Assembly: GCF_001469875.2 (NCBI RefSeq)
Contig: NZ_LOPW02000004.1
Coordinates: forward strand, 365,777 to 429,776
Length of the DNA: 64,000 nt
From: Haloferax marisrubri
Lineage (GTDB): Archaea > Halobacteriota > Halobacteria > Halobacteriales > Haloferacaceae
Direction: 5' to 3'
This document shows positions 28,712 through 36,207 of the stretch, one piece after another; the stretch's first letter is position 1; the number at the start of each line of letters is the position of its first letter. The notes under the pieces are model-generated. The model saw only the letters and a list, made by a program, of their open reading frames with translations. It was not told where the DNA came from and did not search any database. The position numbers and the translations under genes are program-made.

Positions 28712-28951
28712 ATGCCCGAGCCGCTCCGAGTCGAGTCCGGCGAACTGACCGCAGACGAAATCCTCGACGCGCTCCGCGAGGGTCGCCGCGTCGTCGTCCA
28801 AGCGGAGATGCTCGGCGGCGTCCACGAGGTGACGCTCCGCCACGACGGGACGGTCTTTTACTGCGACACGCCGACGACGCTGCACAAACACGACGACGAG
28901 GACGGGATGCGAGCCTGCGTGCTGAAGATGGGCTACGCGAAGGCGGAGTAG
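28712..28951 (+). CDS. 79-residue conserved hypothetical
   Basis: A short soluble protein: EPLRVESGELTADEILDALREG, then a beta hairpin region RRVVVQAEMLGGVHEVTLRHDGTVFYCDTP and a helix ending MRACVLKMGYAKAE. Two Cys are far apart and not a zinc site. The predicted alpha-beta-beta-beta-alpha order is compact. It is in the same frame as the gene ending at 28579. Function unknown. Confidence 0.65.
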   Translation: MPEPLRVESGELTADEILDALREGRRVVVQAEMLGGVHEVTLRHDGTVFYCDTPTTLHKHDDEDGMRACVLKMGYAKAE

Positions 28952-29030
28952 CCGCCACGCCTCGTCCGTGGGCGACCGCTCGCTCGCCTGTAGGTGAGGG
29001 TTTAATCCGACGCACGGCGAACAGGTGTGC

Positions 29031-29402
29031 ATGGCCGACGCACCGGATATGGGCGAACTGATGGAGACCGAGGACCCGAACTTCGGACAGGTCCTCGCGT
29101 GCGTCTTCGGTATCCAGAGCCACGAGAGCCGAACGTACCTCGCACTACTCGACAACCCCGGAAGCACCGTCGCCGAACTGGCGGAGGTGCTCGACCGCGA
29201 CCGGAGCAACGTCAACCGCTCGTTGACGACGCTCCTCGACAAGGGCCTCACCGAGCGCAAGCGCCGCCTGCTCGACCCCGGCGGCTACGTCTACCAGTAC
29301 ACGGCGACTCCGCTTCCCGAGGCCAAGGAGATGATGCACGCCTCCCTCGACGAGTGGGCGGAGGACGTTCACGCCCGCATCGACGCCTTCGGCGAGTCGT
29401 AG
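29031..29402 (+). CDS. TrmB-like HTH regulator, single domain
   Basis: 123 residues. The winged helix (about 28-95) reads ESRTYLALLDNPGSTVAELAEVLDRDRSNVNRSLTTLLDKGLTERKRRLLD and a wing GGYVYQYTATPLPEAKEMM. The last 25 residues (LDEWAEDVHARIDAFGES) are a dimerisation helix. It lacks the sugar-binding domain of full TrmB proteins, so it is of the short haloarchaeal type. It lies just upstream of thrC, which has its own TATA box; control of thrC is possible but not shown. Confidence 0.85.
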   Translation: MADAPDMGELMETEDPNFGQVLACVFGIQSHESRTYLALLDNPGSTVAELAEVLDRDRSNVNRSLTTLLDKGLTERKRRLLDPGGYVYQYTATPLPEAKEMMHASLDEWAEDVHARIDAFGES

Positions 29403-29496
29403 CCTCTCGGTCGACCGCGCTCCCGGTGAGCCTGTCGCCCGGCAGGTGCCGCCCAAACCCGCCCGCTTTTGTCCCTCTGGTGCCACCGCCCGAGCA

Positions 29497-30756
29497 ATGA
29501 GCCTCGAACTCACGGCACCCGCCCCCGAGGAGCCATCCGTCGCCGACGACGGCACCTGGCTCGAATGTATCGCGTGCGGCGCGCAGTTCGCGCCGTTCGA
29601 GGACGTTCGGTACACCTGCGACGACTGCGACGGCCTCCTCGAGGTCCGCTACGCGTCCCCGCCGACGTGGGACGACTTCGAGGGCCGCGGCGTCTGGCGC
29701 TACAACGCCGCGCTCCCCTTCGAGGAGGGCGTCTCGCTCCCCGAGGGCGCGACGCCACTGCACGAGGTCCCGCGCCTCGAAGCCGACGTCGGCGTCGAGA
29801 CCCTCCGCGTCAAACACGAGGGGATGAACCCCACCGGCTCGTTCAAGGACCGCGGCATGACCGTCGGCGTCCGCGTGGCGAAGGAACTCGGCGTCGGCCG
29901 CCTCGCCTGTGCCTCGACCGGCAACACCTCGGCCGCGCTCGCCGCCTACGGCGCGCGCGGCGGGATGGAGACGCTCGTGCTCCTCCCCGCCGGGAAGGTC
30001 GCCGCCGGGAAAATCGCGCAGGCGTCGCTCCACGACGCGCGCATCCTCGAAGTCGACGGGAACTTCGACTCCTGTCTCGACATCGTACAAGACCTCGCCG
30101 CCCGCGGCGAGGCGTACCTCCTCAACTCGCTGAACCCCTTCCGCTTGGAGGGCCAGAAGACCATCGGCCTCGAAATCTTAGAGGAGTTCCACGAGGACTA
30201 CGGCACCTACCCGGACCGCATCGTCCTCCCCGTCGGCAACGCGGGCAACACCTCCGCGCTCTACAAGGCGTTGCGCGAACTCGTCCAGTCGGGCGCGCTC
30301 GACGCCGACGACGTGCCGAAACTCACCGGCGTGCAGGCCGAGGGCGCGGCCCCGATGGTCGAGGCCGTCGAGAACGGCTGGGACGACACCCAGCGCTGGG
30401 AGGACGTCGAGACGCGCGCGACCGCCATCCGCATCGGCAACCCGGTCAACGCGCCGAAGGCGCTTCCCGGCATCCGCGAGACGGACGGCACGGCCGTCGC
30501 CGTCTCCGACGAGGAAATCACCGAGGCGCAGCGCGACCTCGCGGCCGAGGGCGTCGGCGTCGAACCCGCCTCCGCCGCCTCGGTCGCCGGTCTCCGCAAA
30601 CTCCGCGCCGAGGGCGTCGTCGACGCGGACGAACAGGTTGTCTGTCTCACGACGGGCCACCTCCTGAAGGACCCCGACGCGGCGTTCGAAGCGGGCGACG
30701 ACCCCGAACCCGTCCCGAACGACACCGAAGCGGTCCTCGAACACCTCGCCGAGTAG
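29497..30756 (+). CDS. thrC: Threonine synthase
   Basis: 419 residues, PLP-dependent, converting O-phosphohomoserine to threonine. An N-terminal zinc ribbon is visible (CIACGAQF and CDDCDG) before the catalytic domain. The PLP lysine is K117 in NPTGSFKDRG; the phosphate loop is CASTGNTSAALAAYG followed by PVGNAGNTS. It competes with the metX branch for homoserine-derived intermediates. ATG 29497 has a TATA-like CTTTTGT about 28 bases upstream. Confidence 0.95.
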   Translation: MSLELTAPAPEEPSVADDGTWLECIACGAQFAPFEDVRYTCDDCDGLLEVRYASPPTWDDFEGRGVWRYNAALPFEEGVSLPEGATPLHEVPRLEADVGVETLRVKHEGMNPTGSFKDRGMTVGVRVAKELGVGRLACASTGNTSAALAAYGARGGMETLVLLPAGKVAAGKIAQASLHDARILEVDGNFDSCLDIVQDLAARGEAYLLNSLNPFRLEGQKTIGLEILEEFHEDYGTYPDRIVLPVGNAGNTSALYKALRELVQSGALDADDVPKLTGVQAEGAAPMVEAVENGWDDTQRWEDVETRATAIRIGNPVNAPKALPGIRETDGTAVAVSDEEITEAQRDLAAEGVGVEPASAASVAGLRKLRAEGVVDADEQVVCLTTGHLLKDPDAAFEAGDDPEPVPNDTEAVLEHLAE

Positions 30757-30870
30757 GGCGACCGGCCCGGTTCAGACCGTCGCCGACGGTCGCGAATATC
30801 GGCGTTCGGAGCCGTCGAACCCCGGACGATGACGCGTGTCGGGTGCGCGTCTGACGTATTCTTTTCATTC

Positions 30871-30890
30871 TGTGGTACATTGTGGCACAC
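30871..30890 (+). promoter_or_regulatory. Tandem TGTGGYACA repeat at coiled-coil gene start
   Basis: TGTGGTACAT followed directly by TGTGGCACAC: two copies ten bases apart, one helical turn, ending one base before the ATG at 30892. With a TATA-like CGTATTCTTTT at 30855-30865, these repeats would span the transcription start, a position suited to a repressor. Confidence 0.4.
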
Positions 30891-30891
30891 G

Positions 30892-31392
30892 ATGTCGCTC
30901 AGCAGCATGCCGACCGGGACCGTCAGCCGGGACGGGGCCGGGTCGAGAACGTACCCTCCGGACGGAACTGAGGGCGGGTCGTCCGCGGCCACGTCGCCAG
31001 CCGCGTCCTCAGCCTCGTCCGCGTCTTCACCCACGTCCACGTCTTCACCCACGTCTCCGTCCGCGTCCGCGCCACCTCGCAGTCGCCCGTCGTCCCCCGC
31101 CCACCCGCGGGGTCGAGACGCCCTCCAGCGCGAGAACGAGGCGCTCCGCCGCGCGAACGCCCGACTCAACGCCCGTCTCGACAGCGCCGACGCCGACCGC
31201 CAGGAGATAATCGACCGCTACGAACGGTTGTTGGCCGAGAACCGCGGCCGCGGCCGAAAACAGGCCCACGGCCGCTCGGGTCGGGGGAACGAGTCCCGTC
31301 GCTCGGGGACAGAATCGAACGCGGCCGACGCGGTGCGGACCGCCGTCGGTCGCGTCGTCGACCGAGTCGCGTCGGCGCTCGGCCGACGGTAG
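30892..31392 (+). CDS. Ser/Pro-rich protein with a leucine-zipper-like coiled coil
   Basis: About 166 residues. Residues 1-75 are low complexity, rich in Ser, Ala, Pro and Thr (SPTSTSSPTSPSASAPP). Residues about 78-125 form a coiled coil with heptads, RDALQRENEALRRANARLNARLDSADADR, then a basic patch (RGRGRKQAHGRSGRGNESRR) and a C-terminal helix. The order coiled coil then basic region recalls a bZIP in reverse and is described in haloarchaea as bZIP-like; DNA binding is inference. ATG 30892 fits the TATA box; starts at 30829 and 30907 are alternatives. The run of Ser/Thr/Pro codons is a repetitive (TCC/TCT/ACG) stretch. Confidence 0.6.
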   Translation: MSLSSMPTGTVSRDGAGSRTYPPDGTEGGSSAATSPAASSASSASSPTSTSSPTSPSASAPPRSRPSSPAHPRGRDALQRENEALRRANARLNARLDSADADRQEIIDRYERLLAENRGRGRKQAHGRSGRGNESRRSGTESNAADAVRTAVGRVVDRVASALGRR

Positions 31393-31431
31393 TCAGATTC
31401 TTCTTTCAGAAAGAGGTGCGGGTCGCCCGCT

Positions 31432-33009
31432 TCAGAGCGTGATGAGGTCCACGTCGATGATGCGGTCGTCGGCGAGGAGTTTCTCGCGGACGCTGTCCGG
31501 CACGTCGTCGTCGAGGTTGTAGACGGTCAGCGCCTCGCCGCCGGCCTTCGCGCGGCGGGCGTTGAACATCCCGGCGATGTTCACGTCGTTCTCGCCGAGG
31601 ACGGTCCCGATGAAGCCGATGACGCCCGGCTTGTCGTAGTTGCGGGCGACGAGCATCTGGCCGTGCGGGATGGCGTCGAGACGGTAGCCGTTGATGCGGA
31701 CGATGCGCGGGTCCTCGCCGGTGAACAGCGTCCCGGAGACGGTCATCTCCTCGTCGCCGTTGCGGACGGTGACGGTCACGAGGCTCTGGAAGTCGTCCGA
31801 CTGGCGGGACTTCGACTCGACGACCTCGATGCCGCGCTCCTTGGCGACCTGCGGGGCGTTGACGGCGTTGACCTGCCATTCGAGCGGCGCGAAGACGCCC
31901 TTCAGCGCGGAGGCCGTGACGAGTTCGATGTCCTCGGCCGCGATGTCACCGGTGTAGGTGACCTCGACCTCACCGAGGCGGCCGTCCAGCAGTTGGGCGG
32001 CGATTTTGCCGGCGGTCTCGGCGAGGCCGATGTAGGGCTGGATGCGCGGGAAGGCGCTCTCGTCGACCGAGGGCGCGTTGAGCGCGTTGATGACGGGTTC
32101 GTCGCGGAACGCGGCAACGATTTGGTCGGCCGTCGAGACGGCGACGTTCTCCTGTGCGGCCGAGGTGGACGCGCCGAGGTGCGGCGTGACGACCACGTCG
32201 TCGACGGAGAGAAGCGGGTTGTCGGGCGAGACGGGTTCGTCGGCGAACACGTCGACTGCGGCCCCGTCGATGACGTCGGCGTCGACGGCCTCGGCGAGCG
32301 CGGCCTCGGCGACCACGCCGCCGCGGGCGCAGTTGATGAGGTAGCCGCTTCCCATCGTTTCGAGTTCGTCGGTGGAGATGAGCCCCTCAGTCTCGGGGGT
32401 CAGCGGCGTGTGGACGGTGAGGAAGTCGGCGCGGGCGAGACAGGCGTCGAACTCGACGAGTTCGGCACCCAGCTGGTCGGCGCGCTCCTCGCCGATGTAG
32501 GGGTCGTAGGCGACGATGTCCATCCCGAGCGACGAGAACTTCTTTGCGACCTCCTGGCCGACGCGGCCGAGGCCGACGACGCCGAGGGTCTTGCCGTTGA
32601 CCTCGTTGCCGAGGTAGTCGGACTTGGCCCACTCGCCGTCTTTCAGGCGGGCGTGGGCCTGCGGAATCGAGCGCGCGGCGGCGAAGCCCATCGCGACCGT
32701 GTGCTCGGCGGCGGCACGGACGTTCCCCTCGGGCGCGTTGGCGACGATGACGCCGTGTTGGGTCGCGGCGTCGATGTCGATGTTGTCGACGCCGATGCCG
32801 GCGCGTCCGACGATGACGAGGTCGGGCGCCGCCTCGAACACCTCGGCGGTCACCTGCGTTCCGGAGCGGACGATGAGTCCGTTCGCGTCGGAGACGGCTT
32901 CGAGCAGCGCGTCACCTTCGACGTCGTACGCGGTCTCTACCTCGTAACCGGCCTCGCGTAACCGGTCCAGACCCGCGTCGGCGATCGGGTCCGTGACGAG
33001 TACCTTCAT
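31432..33009 (-). CDS. serA: D-3-phosphoglycerate dehydrogenase
   Basis: 525 residues, first step of serine synthesis. NAD-binding motif GLGRVG (146-151) after TLGVV; catalytic Arg in NCARGGVV, Glu in the DVFADEPVSPDNPLL region, His in TPHLGAST. An intervening domain (about 320-445) and a C-terminal ACT domain (about 450-525, ending LADDRIIDVDLITL) indicate the long form that usually senses serine. MKVLVTDPIAD at 33009 is the family start; a TATA-like CTTAACC lies about 25 bases upstream on the minus strand. serB lies 1.5 kb away; no serC is visible. Confidence 0.96.
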   Translation of the reverse strand: MKVLVTDPIADAGLDRLREAGYEVETAYDVEGDALLEAVSDANGLIVRSGTQVTAEVFEAAPDLVIVGRAGIGVDNIDIDAATQHGVIVANAPEGNVRAAAEHTVAMGFAAARSIPQAHARLKDGEWAKSDYLGNEVNGKTLGVVGLGRVGQEVAKKFSSLGMDIVAYDPYIGEERADQLGAELVEFDACLARADFLTVHTPLTPETEGLISTDELETMGSGYLINCARGGVVAEAALAEAVDADVIDGAAVDVFADEPVSPDNPLLSVDDVVVTPHLGASTSAAQENVAVSTADQIVAAFRDEPVINALNAPSVDESAFPRIQPYIGLAETAGKIAAQLLDGRLGEVEVTYTGDIAAEDIELVTASALKGVFAPLEWQVNAVNAPQVAKERGIEVVESKSRQSDDFQSLVTVTVRNGDEEMTVSGTLFTGEDPRIVRINGYRLDAIPHGQMLVARNYDKPGVIGFIGTVLGENDVNIAGMFNARRAKAGGEALTVYNLDDDVPDSVREKLLADDRIIDVDLITL

Positions 33010-33148
33010 GCGCGTAGGGTCAGACCCGTGCGGGTTAAGGGTTGTCACAACGGCCGATATCGTGACATTGAGACTGTCTCGCACGGTTCGAGTAGTCCGA
33101 CGTTCTCGCCCACTAGTATTATCTACGCGAGTCCGATAGGTTCGGTAG

Positions 33149-33814
33149 ATGGTCTTCCGTCCCGAGAACGCTTCGCCGGCGACGCAACCGCCCGAGGTGT
33201 CGCTTCCGGACTCCGGGTCCGTGCTCATCGCCGGCCCGACGATGACGCGGAAGCGGCGGCTCATGCTCTCGATGCTCGCGCCCGGCGAGCGCGACGACGC
33301 GGGGACGGTCGTCGTGACGACCAAGAAGCCCGCGCCGAGCATCGCACAGGAGTTGTCGTACATCAGCGGGTCGCCCCCGGAGCAGTTCGAGGTCATCGAC
33401 ACGACGAGCGTCGCCGACCTCCTCGACGACCGCCCCGAGGCGGGGAACCTCCGGTACGTCTCCAGTCCCGGCGACCTGACCGGCATCGGCATCCACCTGA
33501 CCGAGTCGCTCCGGGAGCATTACGAGGCGAGTCGGTCGGCCCGCGTCGGCCTGCACGTTCTTTCGACGCTCGTGATGTACACCGACCTCAAGCGGCTGTT
33601 CCAGTTCCTGCACGTCATCACGGGTCGCATCTCGGCGGCGGGGTTCACGGGCGTGTTCACGCTCGACACCGGCTTCGTCGACGAGCGCGAACTCGCGCTC
33701 CTCAAACAGCCGTTCGACGGCTTCGTCGAGACGCGCGACACCGACGGCGACCCGGAGTTTCGGGTCCGCGGCCTCGACGACGGTCCCCGGTCGTGGACGC
33801 CGCTTCGACTCTGA
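33149..33814 (+). CDS. RecA-like ATPase-fold protein with degenerate P-loop
   Basis: 221 residues. The pattern SVLIAGPTMTRKRRLMLSML early, TVVVTTKKPAP, YVSSPGDLTGIGIHLTESL, and STLVMYTDLKRLFQFLHVITGRI follows the KaiC/RecA-like arrangement seen in many haloarchaeal regulators (DUF7504 type). The P-loop lacks the GKT/S signature (here TMTRKR), so nucleotide hydrolysis is doubtful. It is divergent from serA. A role in signalling is a guess from the family. Confidence 0.7.
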   Translation: MVFRPENASPATQPPEVSLPDSGSVLIAGPTMTRKRRLMLSMLAPGERDDAGTVVVTTKKPAPSIAQELSYISGSPPEQFEVIDTTSVADLLDDRPEAGNLRYVSSPGDLTGIGIHLTESLREHYEASRSARVGLHVLSTLVMYTDLKRLFQFLHVITGRISAAGFTGVFTLDTGFVDERELALLKQPFDGFVETRDTDGDPEFRVRGLDDGPRSWTPLRL

Positions 33815-33862
33815 CTCTGACTCTGACTGCGGCGGCGCGCCGCGTCAGCCCCGCGAACGTTC

Positions 33863-34300
33863 TCACGACAGGTGCTTCGACGCGAGGTCGACCAGCGGCG
33901 AGTTCGCTCGGTCGAACGTCGCGATGGCCCCCGACCACTCGTCGTGCGGATAGATGGCGACGACGACCTCGTCGAACCATCTGATGACGGCGTTCAAATC
34001 CCCGTAACCGTCGAGTTCTGGCTCGTTGACGGGTTCGCCGAGCGCCTTCATCACGAGCGTCTTCACGCGCTCGGTGCGCGCGTCCGGGCCGAGGGCGTCT
34101 TCGATATCCTCGCGGAGGTAGAGCAGTTCGAACGCCTCGCCGTCGTACTGGCCGACCGCGCGCACGTCGGCCTCGTCGAGGTCGCGCAGGCTCCGGACGA
34201 ACTGCCGGAGCGGGGTGTCGCCTTCCTCGCCGAAGTCGTCGGCAAGGTCGGCTTCGACGTCGCTGAGCGTCTCGTGTTCGGCGTCGTGGAGGTCGTCCAT
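33863..34300 (-). CDS. Conserved haloarchaeal hypothetical, 145 residues
   Basis: An acidic alpha/beta protein: helical N-terminus (DAEHETLSDVEADLADDFG), LRQFVRSLRDLDEADVRAVGQYDGEAFELLYLRED, and LNAVIRWFDEVVVAIYPHDEWSGAIATFDR with conserved-looking aromatics. Proteins of this shape occur widely in haloarchaea as uncharacterised (DUF7522-like, from memory). It converges with the RecA-like gene and is divergent from serB. Confidence 0.68.
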   Translation of the reverse strand: MDDLHDAEHETLSDVEADLADDFGEEGDTPLRQFVRSLRDLDEADVRAVGQYDGEAFELLYLREDIEDALGPDARTERVKTLVMKALGEPVNEPELDGYGDLNAVIRWFDEVVVAIYPHDEWSGAIATFDRANSPLVDLASKHLS

Positions 34301-34467
34301 ACGTGGTTGTCAGGGAGACGACGGATAAATAGCTGTGCGCGGCGTCGCCGCGGTTCCTCCCCGCCTGACGTCCGTTGGTCGCCCGTTCGTCACCCGGTCG
34401 CGTCCCTCCCGCGCCGCATAACTGCCGACGCGGAAGCTTTGAAACCCCGCGGCGACGACGGGCAGAT

Positions 34468-35115
34468 ATGCGCATCATCGCCTTCGACTTCGACGGCACG
34501 CTCTCGGACTCCGAGATGACGGTCCTCCTCGGCAAGAAGAACGGCACGGCCGACGAGATGGCCGACATCACCGAGCGAGCCATGAACGACGAGATGAGCT
34601 ACGCGGAGAGCCTCCGGTCGCGCGCCCGCCTCCTCGAAGGCCTCGAAGAGGAACTCGCAGAGGAGGCCTACGGCGAGGTCGAACTCCGCCCCGGCGCGGC
34701 CGACCTCATCCAGCGACTCCGCGACTACGGCCACCACGTCGCCATCTTCACCGGCGGCTTCGAACGCGGCGTCGAGCGCGCGCTCGAAAAGGAGGGCGTC
34801 GAGGTCGACGACATCGTCTCGAACCGCCTGCCCGTGAAGGGCGGCCGACTCACCGGCGACGTGGAGGGGTCGCTCATCGAGGGCACGAAGGACACGGCGC
34901 TGGAGAACCACGCCGCCGAACACGACGTGTCCATGGACCGAACGGTCGCGGTCGGCGACGGTGCGAACGACCTCCCGATGCTCGAAGTCGCCGGCCTCTC
35001 GGTCGGTTTCGTCCCCAAGGACGCGGTCCGACCGGCCTGTGACGCCGTCGTCGCCTCCATGGACCGACTCGGAAAGCTCTTCGAGAGCCACGGGATTCTC
35101 GACGCCGACGAGTAG
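34468..35115 (+). CDS. serB: Phosphoserine phosphatase (HAD family)
   Basis: 215 residues. HAD motif I DFDGTLSDSE (nucleophile and acid Asp), motif II FTGGFERG, motif III Lys in PVKGGRLTGDVEG or the following GTKDTALE, motif IV VAVGDGANDLPML. A helical cap lies between motifs I and II. The layout matches archaeal SerB, the last step of serine synthesis, consistent with serA nearby. Other HAD phosphatases share these motifs, so the substrate is likely rather than proven. ATG 34468 lies right before MRIIAFDFDG. Confidence 0.88.
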   Translation: MRIIAFDFDGTLSDSEMTVLLGKKNGTADEMADITERAMNDEMSYAESLRSRARLLEGLEEELAEEAYGEVELRPGAADLIQRLRDYGHHVAIFTGGFERGVERALEKEGVEVDDIVSNRLPVKGGRLTGDVEGSLIEGTKDTALENHAAEHDVSMDRTVAVGDGANDLPMLEVAGLSVGFVPKDAVRPACDAVVASMDRLGKLFESHGILDADE

Positions 35116-35166
35116 ACTGTTTGGGTCCTGCTAACACTTATCATATTTGGGGCCGTAGCACCGCGC

Positions 35167-35358
35167 ATGTCAATCAGCGACGTCAACACACCCGAAATCT
35201 GGGTGGCGGGCTTCGTCTTCGTGGCCCTCGCGCTCGCCGCCCTGTTCGAGGGCGTCGTCCTCTTCGACTTCCGCACACTCGGCGTCGACGAGTCGATTCC
35301 CGCGGCCGTGGCAGTCGTGGGGACGATGCTGGCGCTGTGGTGGTTCGACGACGGGTGA
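35167..35358 (+). CDS. Small two-span membrane protein
   Basis: 63 residues with two hydrophobic spans (about 11-30 and 43-59) separated by LFDFRTLGVDESIP. It ends ALWWFDDG. The upstream CACTTATCATATTTGG at about 35135-35150 is an AT-rich TATA-like region. Small, well-shaped and in frame with strong third-position GC; function unknown. Confidence 0.6.
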   Translation: MSISDVNTPEIWVAGFVFVALALAALFEGVVLFDFRTLGVDESIPAAVAVVGTMLALWWFDDG

Positions 35359-35481
35359 CTGCGACTGCGGCCGCGACCCTGACCTCAAACCTGACCCTGA
35401 GCCGACGCTGAACTGCTTTTTCTGCGACTGTGCGGACCTCGGAGCGACGCGACCGGGCCGGGACAACGATTAAGTCGATGT

Positions 35482-35514
35482 GTAAAGTATACTTTACTGT
35501 AAAGCGAGCTTTCC
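35482..35514 (+). promoter_or_regulatory. Palindromic operator of DUF2178-like/HTH operon
   Basis: GTAAAGTATACTTTAC (35482-35497) is a perfect 16-base palindrome. Two bases on, GTAAAG (35499-35504) and CTTTCC (35509-35514) form a second, imperfect site 17 bases from the first. The TATACTTTAC part may itself contain the TATA box, so a bound dimer would block initiation. The downstream HTH protein is the natural candidate ligand, giving autoregulation; this is inference. Confidence 0.6.
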
Positions 35515-35550
35515 ATCCGGTTCCCCGCGACCGGCGCTTTACGCAGAACC

Positions 35551-35967
35551 ATGACACAGGTCCAACGCTCACCGACGCCTCGGCTCTCCAGACAACGGCG
35601 GTACCGACGCCTGCTGTTCGGCTCCATCGGGGCGGGCGTCCTCGCCTCCCTCGCCCTCCGATTCCTCGACTACCCCGTCCTCGGGGAGGCCGTCTACTGG
35701 CTCGGCATCGTCGCCGCCCTCGTCGTCTGGCGCGGCACCGACGTCGCGCTGTTCGACGAGCGCGACCGCTCGCTCGAACGGCGGGCGAGTCAGCTCACCA
35801 TGACCGTCGCCGCGGTGGTTCTCGTCCTCGGTGCGTCCGCCGCCCGCCTCGGCGCGACGCTCGGACTGTTCGAGGTCTCGCCGTTCCTCTCGGGCGCGCT
35901 GTACGGCTACGTCGGACTGTTCGGGCTCTTCGCCCTGTGCTACCTCTGGGTCCGCGCTCGGACATGA
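35551..35967 (+). CDS. DUF2178-like membrane protein
   Basis: 138 residues: basic N-terminus (RLSRQRRYRRLLFG), four hydrophobic spans in two pairs, and a loop DVALFDERDRSLERRASQLTM between them, which is the signature-like 'DERD...I..KA' region of DUF2178/YozG-partner proteins. Such proteins are commonly paired with a Cro/C1-type regulator, exactly as here: its TGA overlaps the ATG of the HTH gene. Role unknown, possibly sensing membrane state for the regulator. Confidence 0.78.
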   Translation: MTQVQRSPTPRLSRQRRYRRLLFGSIGAGVLASLALRFLDYPVLGEAVYWLGIVAALVVWRGTDVALFDERDRSLERRASQLTMTVAAVVLVLGASAARLGATLGLFEVSPFLSGALYGYVGLFGLFALCYLWVRART

Positions 35968-36176
35968 AAAACGGGCTCCGAACGCGCCGCGAGGCCGCCG
36001 ACCTCAGTCAGGGCGAACTCGCCGAAGCGGTCGGCGTCACCCGTCAGACCATCAACGCCATCGAGCGCGAGCGGTACGACCCCTCGCTCGAACTGGCGTT
36101 CAAGTTGGCCGCGCATTTCGACTGTCGCGTCGAGGACCTCTTCGACCCTGAACTCGACGCCGACCTGACCGCCTAA
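35964..36176 (+). CDS. Cro/C1-type HTH regulator (YozG-like)
   Basis: 70 residues, a single HTH_3 domain: LRTRREAADLSQGELAEAVGVTRQTINAIERERYDPSLELAFKLAAHFDCRVEDLF. The recognition helix is VTRQTINAIE. It starts inside the stop of the DUF2178-like gene (ATGA). A stand-alone HTH of this size binds palindromes as a dimer; the perfect palindrome at 35482 is a likely target. A T-rich run follows the stop (GTTCTTTCG). Confidence 0.9.
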   Translation: MKNGLRTRREAADLSQGELAEAVGVTRQTINAIERERYDPSLELAFKLAAHFDCRVEDLFDPELDADLTA

Positions 36177-36207
36177 AAAATAATCCCAACGTTCTTTCGC
36201 CCGGTCC

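Noticed and set aside
27878..29260. 460-codon open frame on the minus strand across several plus-strand genes
   Set aside because: Covers three plus-strand genes with consistent promoters; its translation has no domain and is a typical antisense shadow.
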